A stretch of DNA of 64,000 nucleotides from assembly GCA_947044405.1 (NCBI GenBank), contig CAMRHE010000029.1:519001-583000 (forward strand), in the 5' to 3' direction. Below the pieces are notes generated by a model, which was not told where the DNA came from, searched no databases, and worked only from the letters and a program-made list of their open reading frames with translations. The translations under genes and the position numbers were made by a program. Of this stretch, positions 1 to 11,662 are shown in pieces. This DNA is from Leptodactylus fallax. Its lineage: Eukaryota > Chordata > Amphibia > Anura > Leptodactylidae. The first letter of the stretch is position 1. Each line of letters starts with the position of its first letter.

Positions 1-737
1 TTTTGTCAGAAAAGAAACCAGGTAACAATGTTTATAGGTAAGTACAGGGCTTGAGGGCACTGAATCATGTGATACAGTCCCCTTTTGCTGTAGTGGCAAA
101 TCCCCACAAACTGCTTTACAGAATCCCTGAAAGTGCTAAGTTATTGATTTGGCTAATGATTTATTTTCTGTCTCTCTGGATCCAAGTTGTTGTCTCTCAG
201 ACAGTTTAGCTAGGTAAGAAGCTTTACTTCCCCCCCAGTTTTGGCTCTCCCTAAGTATAGTAAACGTTTCTCTATTTTGAACTTGCTATTCTAACTCAGA
301 TAATGGACACTATCAATAATATATACACACTGCTAGAAGTAGATAGGTCTCAATAGATGTATGCAAAAGAATAAATAAAAATAAAACAACTTTTATTATA
401 GAAATAAAAATATCACCAAGTGTGTCATGACTCCCTCATCAAACCATAACAAATGAATAACCCTTGGGGACAGAAGGAGAAGGCAAAAGAAGATGTCCTT
501 GCATTTGTAAACGCGTTTCCCCATTAGATACATCGGTCCTATAATGGGGAAATGTGTTTGGCGATGCAAAAAAGGACACATTGCGTCTGTGTGAACCTTT
601 TTCTGGTTAGTGTTTATGTTTGGACTACAGGAGTCAGTATAAGACGGAGATACTTGGACTCATGGGAATAACAATAAGTAGGATATGGATGCCTGCAACA
701 AATTCTTGTGGGCAGTTTTGCTCAGAATTTTATATGG
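1..737. other. Unannotated AT-rich stretch
   Basis: No coding region, terminal inverted repeat or recognisable repeat is visible here. A weak hairpin-like pair of segments lies around 511-560 (two versions of a TTTCCCCATT/AATGGGGAAA motif). The open frames present are short and have no recognisable protein features. Confidence 0.5.
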
Positions 738-741
738 TTAA

Positions 742-1130
742 AGGGGCTGTCTGAGACCCAGGCAAATTGAATACTGGTGCCTATTCACATGATAGGTCAT
801 GACTTATCAGTATCAGATTGGTCGGGGTGTGACATCTGAATCCCACACCAATCTGTTTCAGCCACTCTACGCCATATACAAGGTATACAGTACATACAGA
901 AAACTATATGCAGTGTATAGAGCTCCATATACTGTAGTGGTGGCCTTGGGAAACAGCAGCTCTGCTACCATTCACATGAATAGGAGCCTTGTATACGGCT
1001 TCTGTTGGCCAATACAGCTGATCGGTGCAGGGTCCGGATGTCAGACTCTGACTGATCTGCTACTGATGACCTATGGGTAGGTGTGGATGGGTCATCAGTA
1101 TCCAATTTTCCTGGGTCTCAGACAACTCCT
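742..1130. mobile_element. TTAA-flanked MITE
   Basis: A 389-bp non-coding element. Its ends are inverted copies of each other: it opens AGGGGCTGTCTGAGACCCAGG and closes with the near-complement CCTGGGTCTCAGACAACTCCT. Both sides carry TTAA (738-741 and 1131-1134), as expected of a target duplication. TTAA duplications with AGGGG termini are typical of Kolobok/T2-type MITEs of frogs; piggyBac also uses TTAA, so the superfamily is an inference. Subterminal parts (TGATAGGTCATGA and GATGGGTCATCAG) are also inverted, making most of the element foldable. Confidence 0.8.
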
Positions 1131-1134
1131 TTAA

Positions 1135-2186
1135 AATGCCAGCTAACATCAGCAAAACTACAAGAAGTTATCCAGGCTATATAATAAATAATATTGATAG
1201 TAATAATACATGCATAAAAAAGAATTAATGTCTCTATCATAATTACTAGCAGTAGGTCTTCATTTTCTTGCATAGGTTTTTCATACAGAGGGGTTCAATA
1301 AAGTGATGACCTATTGCTAGTGACTATCGCGGAGATATGAAGGCTGATTTATTTATAATCATTGACTAGTGAGTTTGTAGTGCAGTGAGATGTGTATTTG
1401 TGTAAACCATGAACATACAATGCTTTCATAGCAGGAGAGGTTCATACACTTACGTTCCTCCTATGTCCTCCTCTTCCCTCTCCATTCTTATTTTGTTACT
1501 GCCGCGCTTCACGTCCATCACTTATCCTGAGCCATGTAAGTGTGCTCAGCTCTGCTATGTCTCCCACACGTGACAGGACCTTCTGAGCCTGACCCCTGTC
1601 TAATATGTAACATGCCGCTGCAGCCTTGCTGGAAGAGAGGACAAAGCAGCCGTAATGTAAGTAAAACAACCGCTGACAATTGTAATAGCTGGTAAAAAAA
1701 ATCTTTTTAGAAATCAGACTTTTAATGTCAATGATGATTACCAGCCAAGTGGCACATTTAGGGGGCCCCTTTGAAGCAGGGGGCCCTGGCCAATTGCCCA
1801 GTCTTACTTCCCCTCCACCCCAACGCCAGCCCTGGTTGTACCCAGTATTGTATCCTCCATCTTTGGAGCTTCAGAACACATGTTTAATTTGTTTAGATGT
1901 AAAAAAAAACTGTATGTGAGGGTGTGAATTTGTGCAGTATGTATGCTCTGTAATGAGACTGTACAGGGTTGTATTATCTGTATGCTTTATTTAAACCTTA
2001 TGTATACTGTGTCTGTTCACATGCAGTTTTGGGGTATTTTTTACTTATTTTGCTTACTGTTTTTTGTTTTGCTATTGGGTTGGTTTTAGTCATAGTTTTT
2101 TTTTTTTAACTATAATCAAATAAGTCACATGTTAATCAGTTTTTATTGGATTTTTTTGGATTTTTCATGTAATTTATATGCATATA
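1135..2186. other. Unannotated AT-rich stretch
   Basis: I see no gene and no bounded mobile element. The stretch is AT-rich, with homopolymer T runs around 2093-2108. The 64-codon frame near 1725 has no recognisable features. Confidence 0.45.
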
Positions 2187-3370
2187 CAGTTGTGCTAAAA
2201 AGTTTACATACCCCGGCAGATTTTTTGGTTTTTTGGCCTTTTTTCAGAGAATATGAATGATAACACAAAAACTTTTTCTCCACTCATGGTTAGTGGTTGG
2301 TTGAAACCATTTATTGTCAAACTTCTGTGTTTTCTCTTTTTAAATCATAATGACAACCAAAAACATCAAAATGACCCTGTTTAAAAGTTCACATATCCCA
2401 GTTCTTAATACCGTGTATTGCACTCTCTTATATCAATGACAGCTTGAAGTCTTTTGTGGTAGTTGTGGATGAGGCTCTTTATTTTCTCAGATGGTAAAAC
2501 TGCCCATTCTTCTTGGCAAAAAGTCTCTAGTTCCTGTAAATTCCTGGGCTGTCTTGCATGTACTGCACACTTGAGATCTCTCCAGAGTGGCTCAATGATA
2601 TTGAGGTCAGGAGACTGAGATGGCCACTCCAGAACCTTCACTTTCTTCTGCTGTAGCCAATGACAGGTTGACTTGGCCTTGTGTTTTGGATCGTTGTCAT
2701 GTTGGAACGTCCAAGTACGTCCCATGCGCAGCTTCCTGGCTGATGAGTGCAAATTTGCCTCCATTATTTGCTGATAACGTGCTGTATTCATCTTTCCTTC
2801 AACTTTGACCAAGTTTCCTGTGCCTTTGAAGCTCACACATCCCCACATCATCAGTGATCCACCTCCATGCTTTACAGTAGGAATGGTGTTCCTTTCATCA
2901 TAGGCCTTGTTGACAGCTATCCAAATGTAATGTTTATGGTTGTGCCCAAAAAGTTAGATTTTTGTCTCATCACTCCAAATTACATTGTTCCAGAAGTTTT
3001 GAGGCTTGCCTCTGTACTGTTTGGCATATTGAAGGCGAGATTCTTTGTGGCATTTGCGCAGTAATGGCTTTCTTCTGGCAACTCGACCATGCAGCCCATT
3101 TTTCTTCAAGTGCCTCCTTATTGTGCACAGCCACACCGATAGTTTTCAGAGAGTCCTGTATGTCAGCTGATGTTATATGTGGGTTTTTCTTTGCACCCCA
3201 AACAATTTTCTGGGCAGTTGTGGCCGAAATTTTGGTTTAAATGATTTAAAAAGAGAAAACACAGAAGTTTGACAATAAATGGCTTCAACCAACCACTAAC
3301 CATGAGTGGAGAAAAAGTTTTTGTGTTATCATTCATATTCTCTGAAAAAAGGCCAAAAAAAAACCAACTG
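2187..3370 (-). mobile_element. Tc1-like transposon, internally deleted
   Basis: The element opens CAGTTGTGCTAAAAAG at 2187 and closes CCAACTG at 3370. TA dinucleotides on both sides (2185-2186 and 3371-3372) are the target duplication. Long terminal inverted repeats (about 2220-2347 against 3240-3360) match closely. The right repeat lacks about 30 bases just inside its end that the left repeat keeps. The body holds a broken Tc1-type transposase on the minus strand. At 1184 bp it is shorter than the roughly 1.6 kb of full Tc1 copies elsewhere in this window. It cannot be autonomous. Confidence 0.92.
2405..3237 (-). pseudogene. Tc1-type transposase remnant (C-terminal two thirds)
   Basis: Read on the minus strand, two frames (3136-2954 and its upstream extension, then 2851-2405) together give a Tc1 transposase lacking its start and its first HTH domain. 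The first catalytic Asp is seen in VIWSDETK, the second in FQHDNDPKH and the Glu in SPDLNIIEPLW. The last two have the DD34E spacing of the Tc1 family. The family is usually about 340 residues and catalyses cut-and-paste transposition after binding the terminal repeats. Here the N-terminal paired-like DNA-binding region is almost entirely missing and the frame breaks between 2851 and 2954, so no active enzyme is possible. The stop after the final RY sits in the same place as in other Tc1 proteins. Confidence 0.9.
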
Positions 3371-3372
3371 TA

Positions 3373-5084
3373 TATATCTTGATATGTATTGAATGGGTTA
3401 ACTTATCAACTTCCTCTTGTGTTGATTATTAAAACCTCATGTATTAGCTATGGAGTTATGTAGAGTGTGTGATGCTGCACCCACAAAACGTACATCGCAA
3501 ATTTTTCATTAATTTTTTTAATGCATTGTTAAATAAACATCAATATCCATTTTAGCAGTGTTCCCAGAACCCCCTTTTTTATGTATCTATTCAGTTTTGT
3601 TGTGCAAAGATCTGGCTGTATTTGGTAAGTGTCTCAGCATGTTGGAGTAACCGGAATCTCTTTATTTTTTCTATGCCTGATGAGAAGTTTTGCCCATAGC
3701 CCAACTAACTCAGTTAAGAGCTAGCCTGCTTCCTGCTATCTATTTGCATACATTTACATCAGTTTTTTGCATCTGTTTTTTACATCTGTAAAACAAAACT
3801 TGATGGGAATGCATCTTTTTTGTATGTCATTTTCGATGAAAACTGCAACACAGATGCAGCTCCGCATAGCCTTATTACAGTAGTGTAGAAGGCACTGTAA
3901 TGTGGACAATAGGGTGGGCTGAGTGTCAACAAATTTTCTTGGTTCACACATATCGGATTTGCTGAATTCTTTCACAGTAAGCTCAATTAAATTTGAAGGA
4001 GCTTCCTCAGTGGCAACAATTAAATTGACTCTTGTCGATCTCTGTTTTTGGCTTTCAGTGAGTACTTGTTGACATGTGATTAGCTGCAGCAGTCCCGTGT
4101 CGAAACGACACATCATTACTGGAGACTGGTGGGTTGCAATGCAAGCATGTGTGCAGTATTTGCATGTATGATGGCCCTCAGAATGAATTTTACGGTTGGT
4201 CCCTAGGCACCACAGTCTGCCACTGTCACCAACGTGGCAGCAGGAGAATGGGACTGTGACTGTGAAATGCTCCAGATTAAAAAAATCCATCCACAGAATC
4301 CACCCATACAGAAAAATTCTGCAGCATGAGGATGAGATTTGTCCAGTGCCATCCATTTGGCTGGCATTGTAAGCCGCTGGAATTTTCATGTGGAAATCCA
4401 CACAGAAAAATTGCAGAATTTGAATATGGATGTACACTTATAGTGCAAGGTAGTACCTGTAATGTTTGTCAGAACCGTCCTAGTGTACATCATATTTACC
4501 GTATGTCTCTCTCTTCCATGTGCATGTGAGGATATGTACACAGCGATCCTATACCCCCAAACATCAATGTGGCTGAGCAATAATAACCACAGCACAGTGG
4601 AATATGATGGTAGTTTTGCAGGTATTCAGTACAACACCCATATGGCGACAAAATAGGATTTCACGTTGCAATTGTTTCTCTTATTACAATTTTTTAGATG
4701 TGTTTTCCTGTTTGTTTTCATTATACTTTCCTTACATGTAAGCTAGAAGCGTTCTAACTCTATTCAAATGCTGGATCCCTGTTGCTAACAAAAAGGAAAT
4801 GGTTTCTCAATGTTCATTCATGTAGCATTTTTTTTTTATAGCTAAGCAGGTACAAATAGGTTTTGGTATACGTGGGGAAGACCATGTAACGCATATAATT
4901 GTGTTAACTAAAGAAAACTACACCCAACGTGTCTAGGGAGCAAATAAATGCATCAAAGACTAAACAAAATACTAGCTATTTACAATATCACGCACCCACA
5001 TTTTTATCATGGAGATATTAGGAAATTATTAATGAACAGGTCTTGTGGGCTGCAATTTTTTTATTAAAACAGGATCAGAATGGC
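3373..5084. other. No gene recognised; diffuse repeat-derived sequence
   Basis: A 227-codon open frame on the minus strand (3754-4437) lies here but shows no domain. Part of it (about 4260-4420) reads like the inverted-repeat type elements common elsewhere in this window. I see no bounded element, promoter or RNA gene. Confidence 0.4.
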
Positions 5085-5088
5085 TTAA

Positions 5089-5707
5089 AGGGAATCTGTC
5101 ATTAACATATACCCCACCAAACTAGCACCACCACATAATACTATGGGGCAAATCTATTATATCTCCCGTTTTGTACACAGTTTCACCCATGCATGGCATT
5201 AAAAATTTACTTTTTCGAACCTTCTCCGGCTATGTAAATTAGCAGCGTGACGTCACGAGGGTCAGTTGTAACACCGCCTCTGTACACTTCTGTTGCCACC
5301 TCCTCCTGCCCCCTTTCCTTGTATTGTTGCGGCAAATCCCGCGCCTGCGCTTTCAAGTCAAGCAGCACTGAGTGTGTGATGTCACATCTGCTATTCCATT
5401 ACTGCATGTTTGATTGCGCAGGCGTGGGATTTCGTAGCATTGTAGAAGAGAAAGAAGCCGTCATTCACACAAGGGGGGGGCGTGGCCAAACAGCTCCTCA
5501 TGAATAAGCCGGACTGTTCTCGACAGAATAGCGCACATCGGACCTTTCTCGCCTAATTTGCATACATGGCGGGAAATCTTCAAGCATTAATTATAAATCA
5601 CCAGGGGAACGCTGAGTTAACATCTTAGAAGATTTAGAATGTACATTTCAACATGTTTGCGATCACTTCTTTATTTAGGGGTGAAAATCTGAGGTGACAG
5701 GTTTCCT
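5089..5707. mobile_element. TTAA-flanked MITE, 619 bp
   Basis: It starts AGGGAATCTGTCATT and ends with the approximate complement GAGGTGACAGGTTTCCT. TTAA flanks both ends (5085-5088 and 5708-5711). Inside, the segments around 5330-5350 (GCGGCAAATCCCGCGCCTGCGC) and 5415-5435 (GCGCAGGCGTGGGATTTCG) are also inverted copies, so the core can fold. No coding capacity is evident. Placement with Kolobok-like MITEs rests only on the target site and the AGGG terminus. Confidence 0.8.
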
Positions 5708-6059
5708 TTAAAAATGTTTTAAAAAACACTTTTAACTGATCCCCTCCTGTTCTAATGCTTACCAAGTGACCAGTCTGGTTACCTCTTCACACTGAAGTGT
5801 GACCACTCAGCCAACCACTGGCCATAGAGTTGACTCACCCCAGCCAGTAATTGGCTGAGTAGTCACATTTGTGTTTCAAGAGGGATCAGGAAGTAGAGAG
5901 CATTTGAAAGGGGGCAAAAAAAGAGGGCTTAGTAAGGTACGATTTTTTAAAAATCTTTCTAAGGCATTTTAACCTATGTTAAAAAATATTTCCTAGCTGA
6001 ACAACCTCTTTTAGCTATTGTTATTATTTCTGTTTGAAAGGTTATTGAGCAATATGCAT

Positions 6060-6215
6060 TGATAACCTATTTTTGGATCAGTTGTCTGAAGAAGAGAGCT
6101 AGACTCTCGAAAGCTTACTATCAAATATACTCAGTTAGCCTCTGAAAGGTATTGTCTGATTTCTTCACTCTTCCACTACTTTCTATGGCTAACACGGTAC
6201 AACATTATACTACTA
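6060..6215 (+). repeat. Penelope-like terminal repeat fragment with hammerhead-like core
   Basis: The segment contains CTGAAGA, then a GAGAG/CTCTC hairpin, then GAAA (6086-6112), followed downstream by GGCTAACACGGTACAAC. The order CUGANGA, stem II, GAAA is the catalytic core of hammerhead ribozymes, which Penelope-like retroelements carry in their terminal repeats. One extra A sits between the first box and the stem, and no convincing stem III or cleavage site is seen. A second copy of the same repeat lies at 11663-11872. Confidence 0.5.
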
Positions 6216-6534
6216 GGTCAGTGAGAGTGAGAGTTTGTGGCATTCCAGAAAACAACCTAGCCCCTTCTTCTGCTTTCTGATTGGTGGGTGAGTTGGGACA
6301 TCCACCAATCGTATATTGATGGCCTAGGCTCAGGATGGACCATCAATGTCGATTCCTTGAAAATGCCCTGAAATTCCTTTTTTGGGGAAAGGTGCTTGCC
6401 TGTGGTTTTCTAGACACACTTTGGCATTTTAAAAAAAATGGCACCAAAAATTATCCCTTGATGGGAACAGATGTGAAATCAAAATTATTTTTTTTTTTTT
6501 ATTGTGGCATCAACAATGTGGTATAGTGGAATGT

Positions 6535-7195
6535 ATTGGACCAGGTTGCAGGATATATCTGGCTGAATGGTGGTAGCTGTGGCAACTTCAATGGCAGTAC
6601 AGCATGGAATAATATGATGGACCAGGCCACAGGACCAGAGAGAGGAGGCTGTTTGTGGTGTATGCAAGAGATGATATGGCTGAAAAACACATTTGCCCTT
6701 ACTTCATGGGAGATCAAGGTCCTAAGAGAGGTGAATCATTTTAGTGTAGGGATGCACCTAACAGAGTTTGCCTTGTTGTGGCTGGTGGGCTTACAATTTC
6801 AGTTTGATCAAAATGTAAACACCAAGAACCTCATTTTCATATATCCTTACATATAGTAGGTATTAGCAGTAATGCTCTTGGTGCAAGCAGAGTGCTGTTG
6901 CAACTTTGTGTTCTCAGGCTGCAGGACATGTCTGGCAGTGGTGGCAGTGGTGGTAGCTGTGGCAGCATGAGTGGTAGGCAATAAAGTATGGATTAATGTG
7001 ACAGACCAGGCCGCAGGACACGTCTAGCTGAATGGTGGTAACTGTGGCAACATGAGTGGCAGTATAGCATGGAATAATATGATGGACCAGGCCGCAGGAC
7101 ATGTCTGGCTGAGTAGTGGCAGTGGTGGTAGCTGTGGCAGCGTGAATGGCAGGCTGTAAAATATGGATTAATATGATGGACTGTTCTTTGTCTGT
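6535..7195. repeat. Degenerate tandem repeat, unit about 100 bp
   Basis: Four related units are visible: one at about 6535-6650 and three in a row at about 6915-7190. Each carries GGACCAGGCCGCAGGACA-like sequence, then TCTGGCTGAATGGTGGTAG, TGTGGCA and TATGGAATAATATGATGG-like sequence. The first unit is separated from the others by about 260 bp of unrelated sequence. The open frames across it are by-products of the repeat. Confidence 0.75.
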
Positions 7196-7234
7196 CTGTA
7201 TTACTGCCGTAGTCAGGCTCTTACTGCACATATA

Positions 7235-7607
7235 CAGGTGCATCTCAATAAATTAGAATATTTTTGAAACGTTCATTCATTTCAGTGATTCAGTAATTCA
7301 ATTCATAATCAGCGTCTTCCATGATTGTGTGTCCTACTCAACCAGACTGAGGGAACATTTAAAGGCTTAGGAAACCTTGGCAGGTGACACACTGAATTTA
7401 CAATACTGAACTTTTTTACAATATTCAAATTTTCTTATATTTTGGTTTTTATTACCTGTAATCCATAATCAACATTTACAGAAATAAAACACTTGAAATA
7501 GAACACTCTGTATGTAAAGAATCTAGAAAATATAGGAGGTCACTTTTTTAATTTAATTACTGAAAGAAATAAACGTTTCAAAGATATTCTAATTTATTGA
7601 GATGCAC
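7235..7607. mobile_element. Tc1/mariner-type MITE
   Basis: A 373-bp non-coding element with termini CAGGTGCATCTCAATAAATT on the left and AATTTATTGAGATGCAC on the right. The inverted repeats continue inward for about 50 bp. TA precedes the left end (7233-7234). The last few bases of the right terminus are lost. This terminal sequence is a widespread fish and amphibian Tc1/mariner-derived repeat family. Confidence 0.82.
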
Positions 7608-8785
7608 ATATATGCTTCCTCCTACCTATGATTTCTATCACTAATCTGCCTGTAATTGATTATATATGACTAATCTTTGTTGTAATTCTCCTACTCATAA
7701 CATTGTCTAGCTCTATTTCAAGCTTTGCAGCACTCAGTGCGCTGTATCATGCAGTGATGAATAACACATCCATCCTCTACTTCCAACATCACTGAAATGC
7801 CTTGTGTTCAAGCCCAAACAACCTTATATAGTGTATATGACATCAACATTGTAAGGTGTCCACCTACCACTGACTATAAACTGAGTGGCTGTCAGGTGAT
7901 GTCAGTGACTTACAGGGCATGTGTCTCTTCTGTGTTTTTACTGTGCAATGCATGTGGCAGTGGCCATTTTAGTTTGTCTGAGACAAATTACCATTTATTC
8001 AGTCTTGCTAAATTTGGAATATATAGGTCAAACCCGGCTCATGATAAATCAGTTCGCCCATCTTTAGCTATGCACTCATAGACTTTCTTAGAAACTATGG
8101 ACTTCCAGCTGGTGTGTGACCTAGCAGGTCAGCCTCACAATCACAAGACCAGCTCGGGGGACTTCATAAGCTAAAGAAAAATAGGGACGCGATGGCTGAG
8201 TGATCTCACCCTTCACTTTACTACTGTATGTCCTGGACTAAAGGACTGAGGCCTTAAAGATTTGATGATACCCAGTTAAAAAGGCCATTTTAAGAACAGT
8301 TTGATATGTCATTGAGGAATATGAGACAAGTCATCAGTGGGGTTTATAGGTTACGACCCCTGTGCAGGATGCAGAGGCCATTGCCCTGATTTATGTAGTC
8401 TTGAAGATATTTGGAACATCTAGTTGTGTCAATCAGTTTATGAGGGAAATCACTTGGATTATAATGGCCAATTGTAGGTGAAACACAAATGAAGAATGCA
8501 ATACAAGGTCCTTCATTGTAGCAACGGGTAAGATTCTCAGCTCATGGTTCCCACCAATAACATCTTCTCATTTACCTCAATTAAATATGAAAAGATATAT
8601 GAAGGGAACCTTCACTTTAAAACTTATAAACAGAAGAGGTCTTTTTACACCTTTTAGAAGTAGAATGGTGCCCTGAGCTATGTGACTTTTTACATCATAT
8701 TAATTCACTTAGAAACAACGTATTCAATCTACAAATGGATTCAGCCAGGGGTGGTAAAACTAAAAAAAAAAATGATACTCAACTA
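7608..8785. other. No gene recognised
   Basis: Apparently ordinary intergenic DNA. The longest frame (7797-8081, 94 codons) has no recognisable motif. I see no bounded element. Confidence 0.45.
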
Positions 8786-8990
8786 CCCTTGGTCCTTGGT
8801 TCGAATGGTACATCCATGGACTGCTAGGGACGGAAGTGCAGTGAGTCAGGTGACCACTGTGGTCAATCACTGGCCTCCATGGTCACATGTTGGATATTGG
8901 TGATGTTACTGTTGATTCATAACTGGTACCCAAGATGTGACTTGAGATGAGATTTACCCCATCCCCGTCCTCTAGTGAGTTTTTAATTTG
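8786..8990. repeat. Fragment of a dispersed repeat shared with 53486-53815
   Basis: Both places share a series of matching blocks in the same order: TGGTCCTTGGTT-like, GGTGCATCC-like, GGACTGCT, CAATCACTGSCCTC, CACATGTTGG and ATTTTACCCCATCC-like sequence. Related GC-rich pieces with 'CCAATCACAGGCC' and 'GATGTCA' occur near 27970, 30470, 48250 and 63440. This copy lacks clean termini. Confidence 0.45.
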
Positions 8991-9005
8991 CCCCAGACAA
9001 CCCCT

Positions 9006-9777
9006 GGTTCATAAAGTAAGGAAGTGCCAACTAAACTGTCTTTCCCACTTGGTAGGATTTGTTGTAAAACCACTCATCTAATCTGTCTATGGGATCTCTT
9101 AATTATAAACAGGACCCTCCTAGGGAAGTGCAGACTGGCTGCCAAGTCCTCATAAAAATACATGCACAGGAAGAAGCTCATCATCTGCTAGTGGGTGATC
9201 CCCTTCGAAGTGCTCTTTTTTTTACTTTTTTAAAGTAAACATAGGAACGATTGTTCAAGGCGGATGGACTAAGGTTTCATGCTGTCCTGATTAATCTGCA
9301 AGGGTGGTATTCATCTAAAATATTACAGATAGACACTACAGAGATAATATGATAAGATAAACTATATTTATCAACCAAACTATGCTGCATTTCTGCTTAC
9401 ATTTTGTTACATTGAAGTATATGTACATCTTTGCAATGTTTTCTTCAATAAAGCAAATAGTCTTGATGTTAAACTGCATAACATTTTACATCTACAGCTC
9501 TTCTGTAGACCTATGTGTAATCATATTACAATACAAACAAGTCCAGTGTAGTCAGATGTTGCCATATTGTGTTACTTGGTTTTCTTACTAACTTACAATC
9601 AACATAAAAGGTTGTGTTCTGAGTGTTCCCCTTTAAACACAAGCAGACCTAGAACAACTACATATTCTTTACTTACCACTACACAGAACCATCTTTATTA
9701 CTACATAAAACATCAAAAAACACAAAAATGTGGCAGTGCTTTCTAGAGGGCGCTAAGACATATGCAAAACATTAAAT
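9006..9777. other. No gene recognised
   Basis: AT-rich sequence without bounded repeats or coding features that I can support. Confidence 0.45.
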
Positions 9778-9788
9778 GTATTAAAGTA

Positions 9789-10235
9789 GGTCCGCCTGCT
9801 GAGGACCTGACATGGATGGTTCTCTGAACCCTCTTTGGGACTCTTATCCGGTATGTCTTTCTGTTCGCCCCCTATTCACACCCCCTTAGCTGCCCTCTCC
9901 CTCCCCCCCCTCGTTTGTTTTTTTTTTCTTTTCTTCTTCTTCTTTTCCCTCCTCTCCCTGTCTTCTCTTCTCTTCTCTTCTCTGCTTTTGTCACTTTTTC
10001 TGGTCTCCCTCTTTCTCTTCCTACTACCTCCACTCGTTCTCCCTTTTCTTCTTCTTCTTCCATGCTCCTGTTGCCTTGCTGGCTGGGTCCGTCTGGGGGG
10101 TTCCCTGGGTGGTTCTAGTCCGCATTGTTTATTTTTGTATGTGTGTGTTTTTGTGTAATTGGTCTATTTTGGACCTTGCTGTATTCTTATAAAAATGCAA
10201 TAAATATTTGTATTATAAAAAAAAAAAAAAAAAAA
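9789..10235 (+). mobile_element. 5'-truncated L1-like LINE tail with poly(A) and target duplication
   Basis: The insertion contains a pyrimidine-rich 3' UTR (about 9890-10070), then the end-signature CTTATAAAAATGCAATAAAT (AATAAA at about 10198-10203), and finishes in a poly(A) run (about 10217-10235). The 11-mer GTATTAAAGTA occurs directly before it (9778-9788) and directly after the poly(A) (10236-10246). That is the target-site duplication made by target-primed reverse transcription. Only about 450 bp of 3' UTR is present and no ORF2 sequence is seen. The uninterrupted poly(A) and perfect duplication suggest a fairly recent insertion. Confidence 0.85.
9890..10065. repeat. Polypyrimidine (C/T) tract
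   Basis: About 175 bp with almost only C and T on the plus strand, part of the LINE 3' UTR above. Frames crossing it give low-complexity Phe/Leu/Ser or Glu/Arg/Lys peptides and are not genes. G-rich polypurine complements of this sort are a known feature of some L1 3' UTRs. Confidence 0.8.
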
Positions 10236-10789
10236 GTATTAAAGTATAGCTTTTTTTGCTGTTGTTTAGGGGGGCACTTGATGCATATTTTTGTAATATA
10301 CTTCTAACTACCTTTAAATAGGAAAAAGGCTGTAAAGTTCCCACTAGGAATGCTGACCTTAGCTGTAGTCTCAACAACCTTCCTCACTGGTACAATCTCC
10401 CAAAGTCTGCAGCACCATATTCCATTTGTGTGTCGTCCTTTCTCTGTCTAGTGACAGCCATGCTTCCACTGTCCTCCCAGGCTTGGACAGTCAAACTCAC
10501 TGCTTTCCTCAATTTTGGCCTACTCTGCCTCCCAGAAGCTGTCTACTTTCCATAAATTACATCATACACAAGCGCCCTGCTATATTAACTAGGTGCCTCC
10601 GAAAACATCATTATAATGTCTGGTCCAGGCAACATGGTCTTAAACAAGTGAGCCTTAACCATCTCTACATTGCCTGGCAATGGAAAAGGAGTCTTAACTG
10701 GGTAGAGACTGTCGTCTTAGCTTCAATTACTGGTAGTGATGCACTGTACCACTGGATTAACAGACGTCCCGTAGATGAAGACGAAGTGG

Positions 10790-11072
10790 CTTAGCGTACA
10801 GCGCATGCTCCGTGCGCCATCTTGGATTTCTTCTTACACGAGCAGGCGCAGTACGCAAGAGGAGAAGGCGACAACTACAATCAAGAAGGGAGTGGGAATG
10901 CAGGTCCAGACCGATGATGTGGGTGTGCTCGGAGCACAGGGGGAACGCCGGCGTTTTCATGAAAACGCGGACAACATAATTGAAACAAAAGATATGCCTA
11001 CAATAGCCTTTCTAAAGGCTACATGAAGATAGGTTTAGTTAAAATTAAAAAAATACCAATGATAGACTCCCT
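10790..11072. mobile_element. Right half of a TTAA-type MITE
   Basis: The right end ATGATAGACTCCCT is followed by TTAA at 11073-11076. The same terminus, inverted, opens the element at 32751 (AGGGAGTCTATCATT). The left end is not recognisable, so this copy is truncated. An internal AGCCTTTCTAAAGGCT palindrome is shared in kind with the 32.8-kb copy (GGCCTTTAAAAAGGCC). Confidence 0.6.
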
Positions 11073-11662
11073 TTAAGCTGAGGCCACACATTGTGGAAAA
11101 GCTTCTTTTCTTCATTAACTGTTGATGTGTTTAGCAGTCTGCTGCAAATGTGCTGTGATATAAGCAGGCCTGATCAAGACCTATGAAACATGTCAGAAAG
11201 CATGAGAGAGCTGCACATTTATTATTGCGTCTACGCCAGTGGTTTGCAACTTTTTAAACGACACTTGCAACAATTCAGGATAAGTTCACATCTGATTAGA
11301 TGTTTGTTCATTGCAGATCCATCAGAAATTGCCTGCTGAAAAAGTCCTGCAAGCCTGACTTTTTTGTATGGCGATTTCAGCATAGTCAATGGGATCCCTC
11401 AGGATTCGTTTGTGTCCATTATTTTCCTTATCAGTTGGTGTCCTGTGATGCACCAGAAGAACGGATAGGTCAGCGCAGATGTGAATGTGTCAAATTTATT
11501 AGCATTTATTTATTATAATTTTCTCCAATTTTCTGGAGCTGGCATAGATTTCAATGCCTTGCCATAAATCAGGCACATTCTCCGATGGTCTTAGGAACTG
11601 AGACACTGCTCCTCTATCCGTCTGAATCTACAACGGTTGTGACTAGAGTGGAGTTGTGGAAG

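Noticed and set aside
3754..4437. 227-codon open frame on the minus strand
   Set aside because: No domain, odd composition rich in Cys/His/Thr without spacing, and part of it overlaps text resembling the palindromic repeats. A frame of this length can arise by chance in 64 kb.
9835..10158. 107-codon Phe/Leu/Ser-rich frame
   Set aside because: Produced by the polypyrimidine tract of the LINE 3' UTR.
11236..11280. hAT left end (CAGTGGTTTGCAACTTT)
   Set aside because: Only one end is visible, with no 8-bp duplication or partner within reach.
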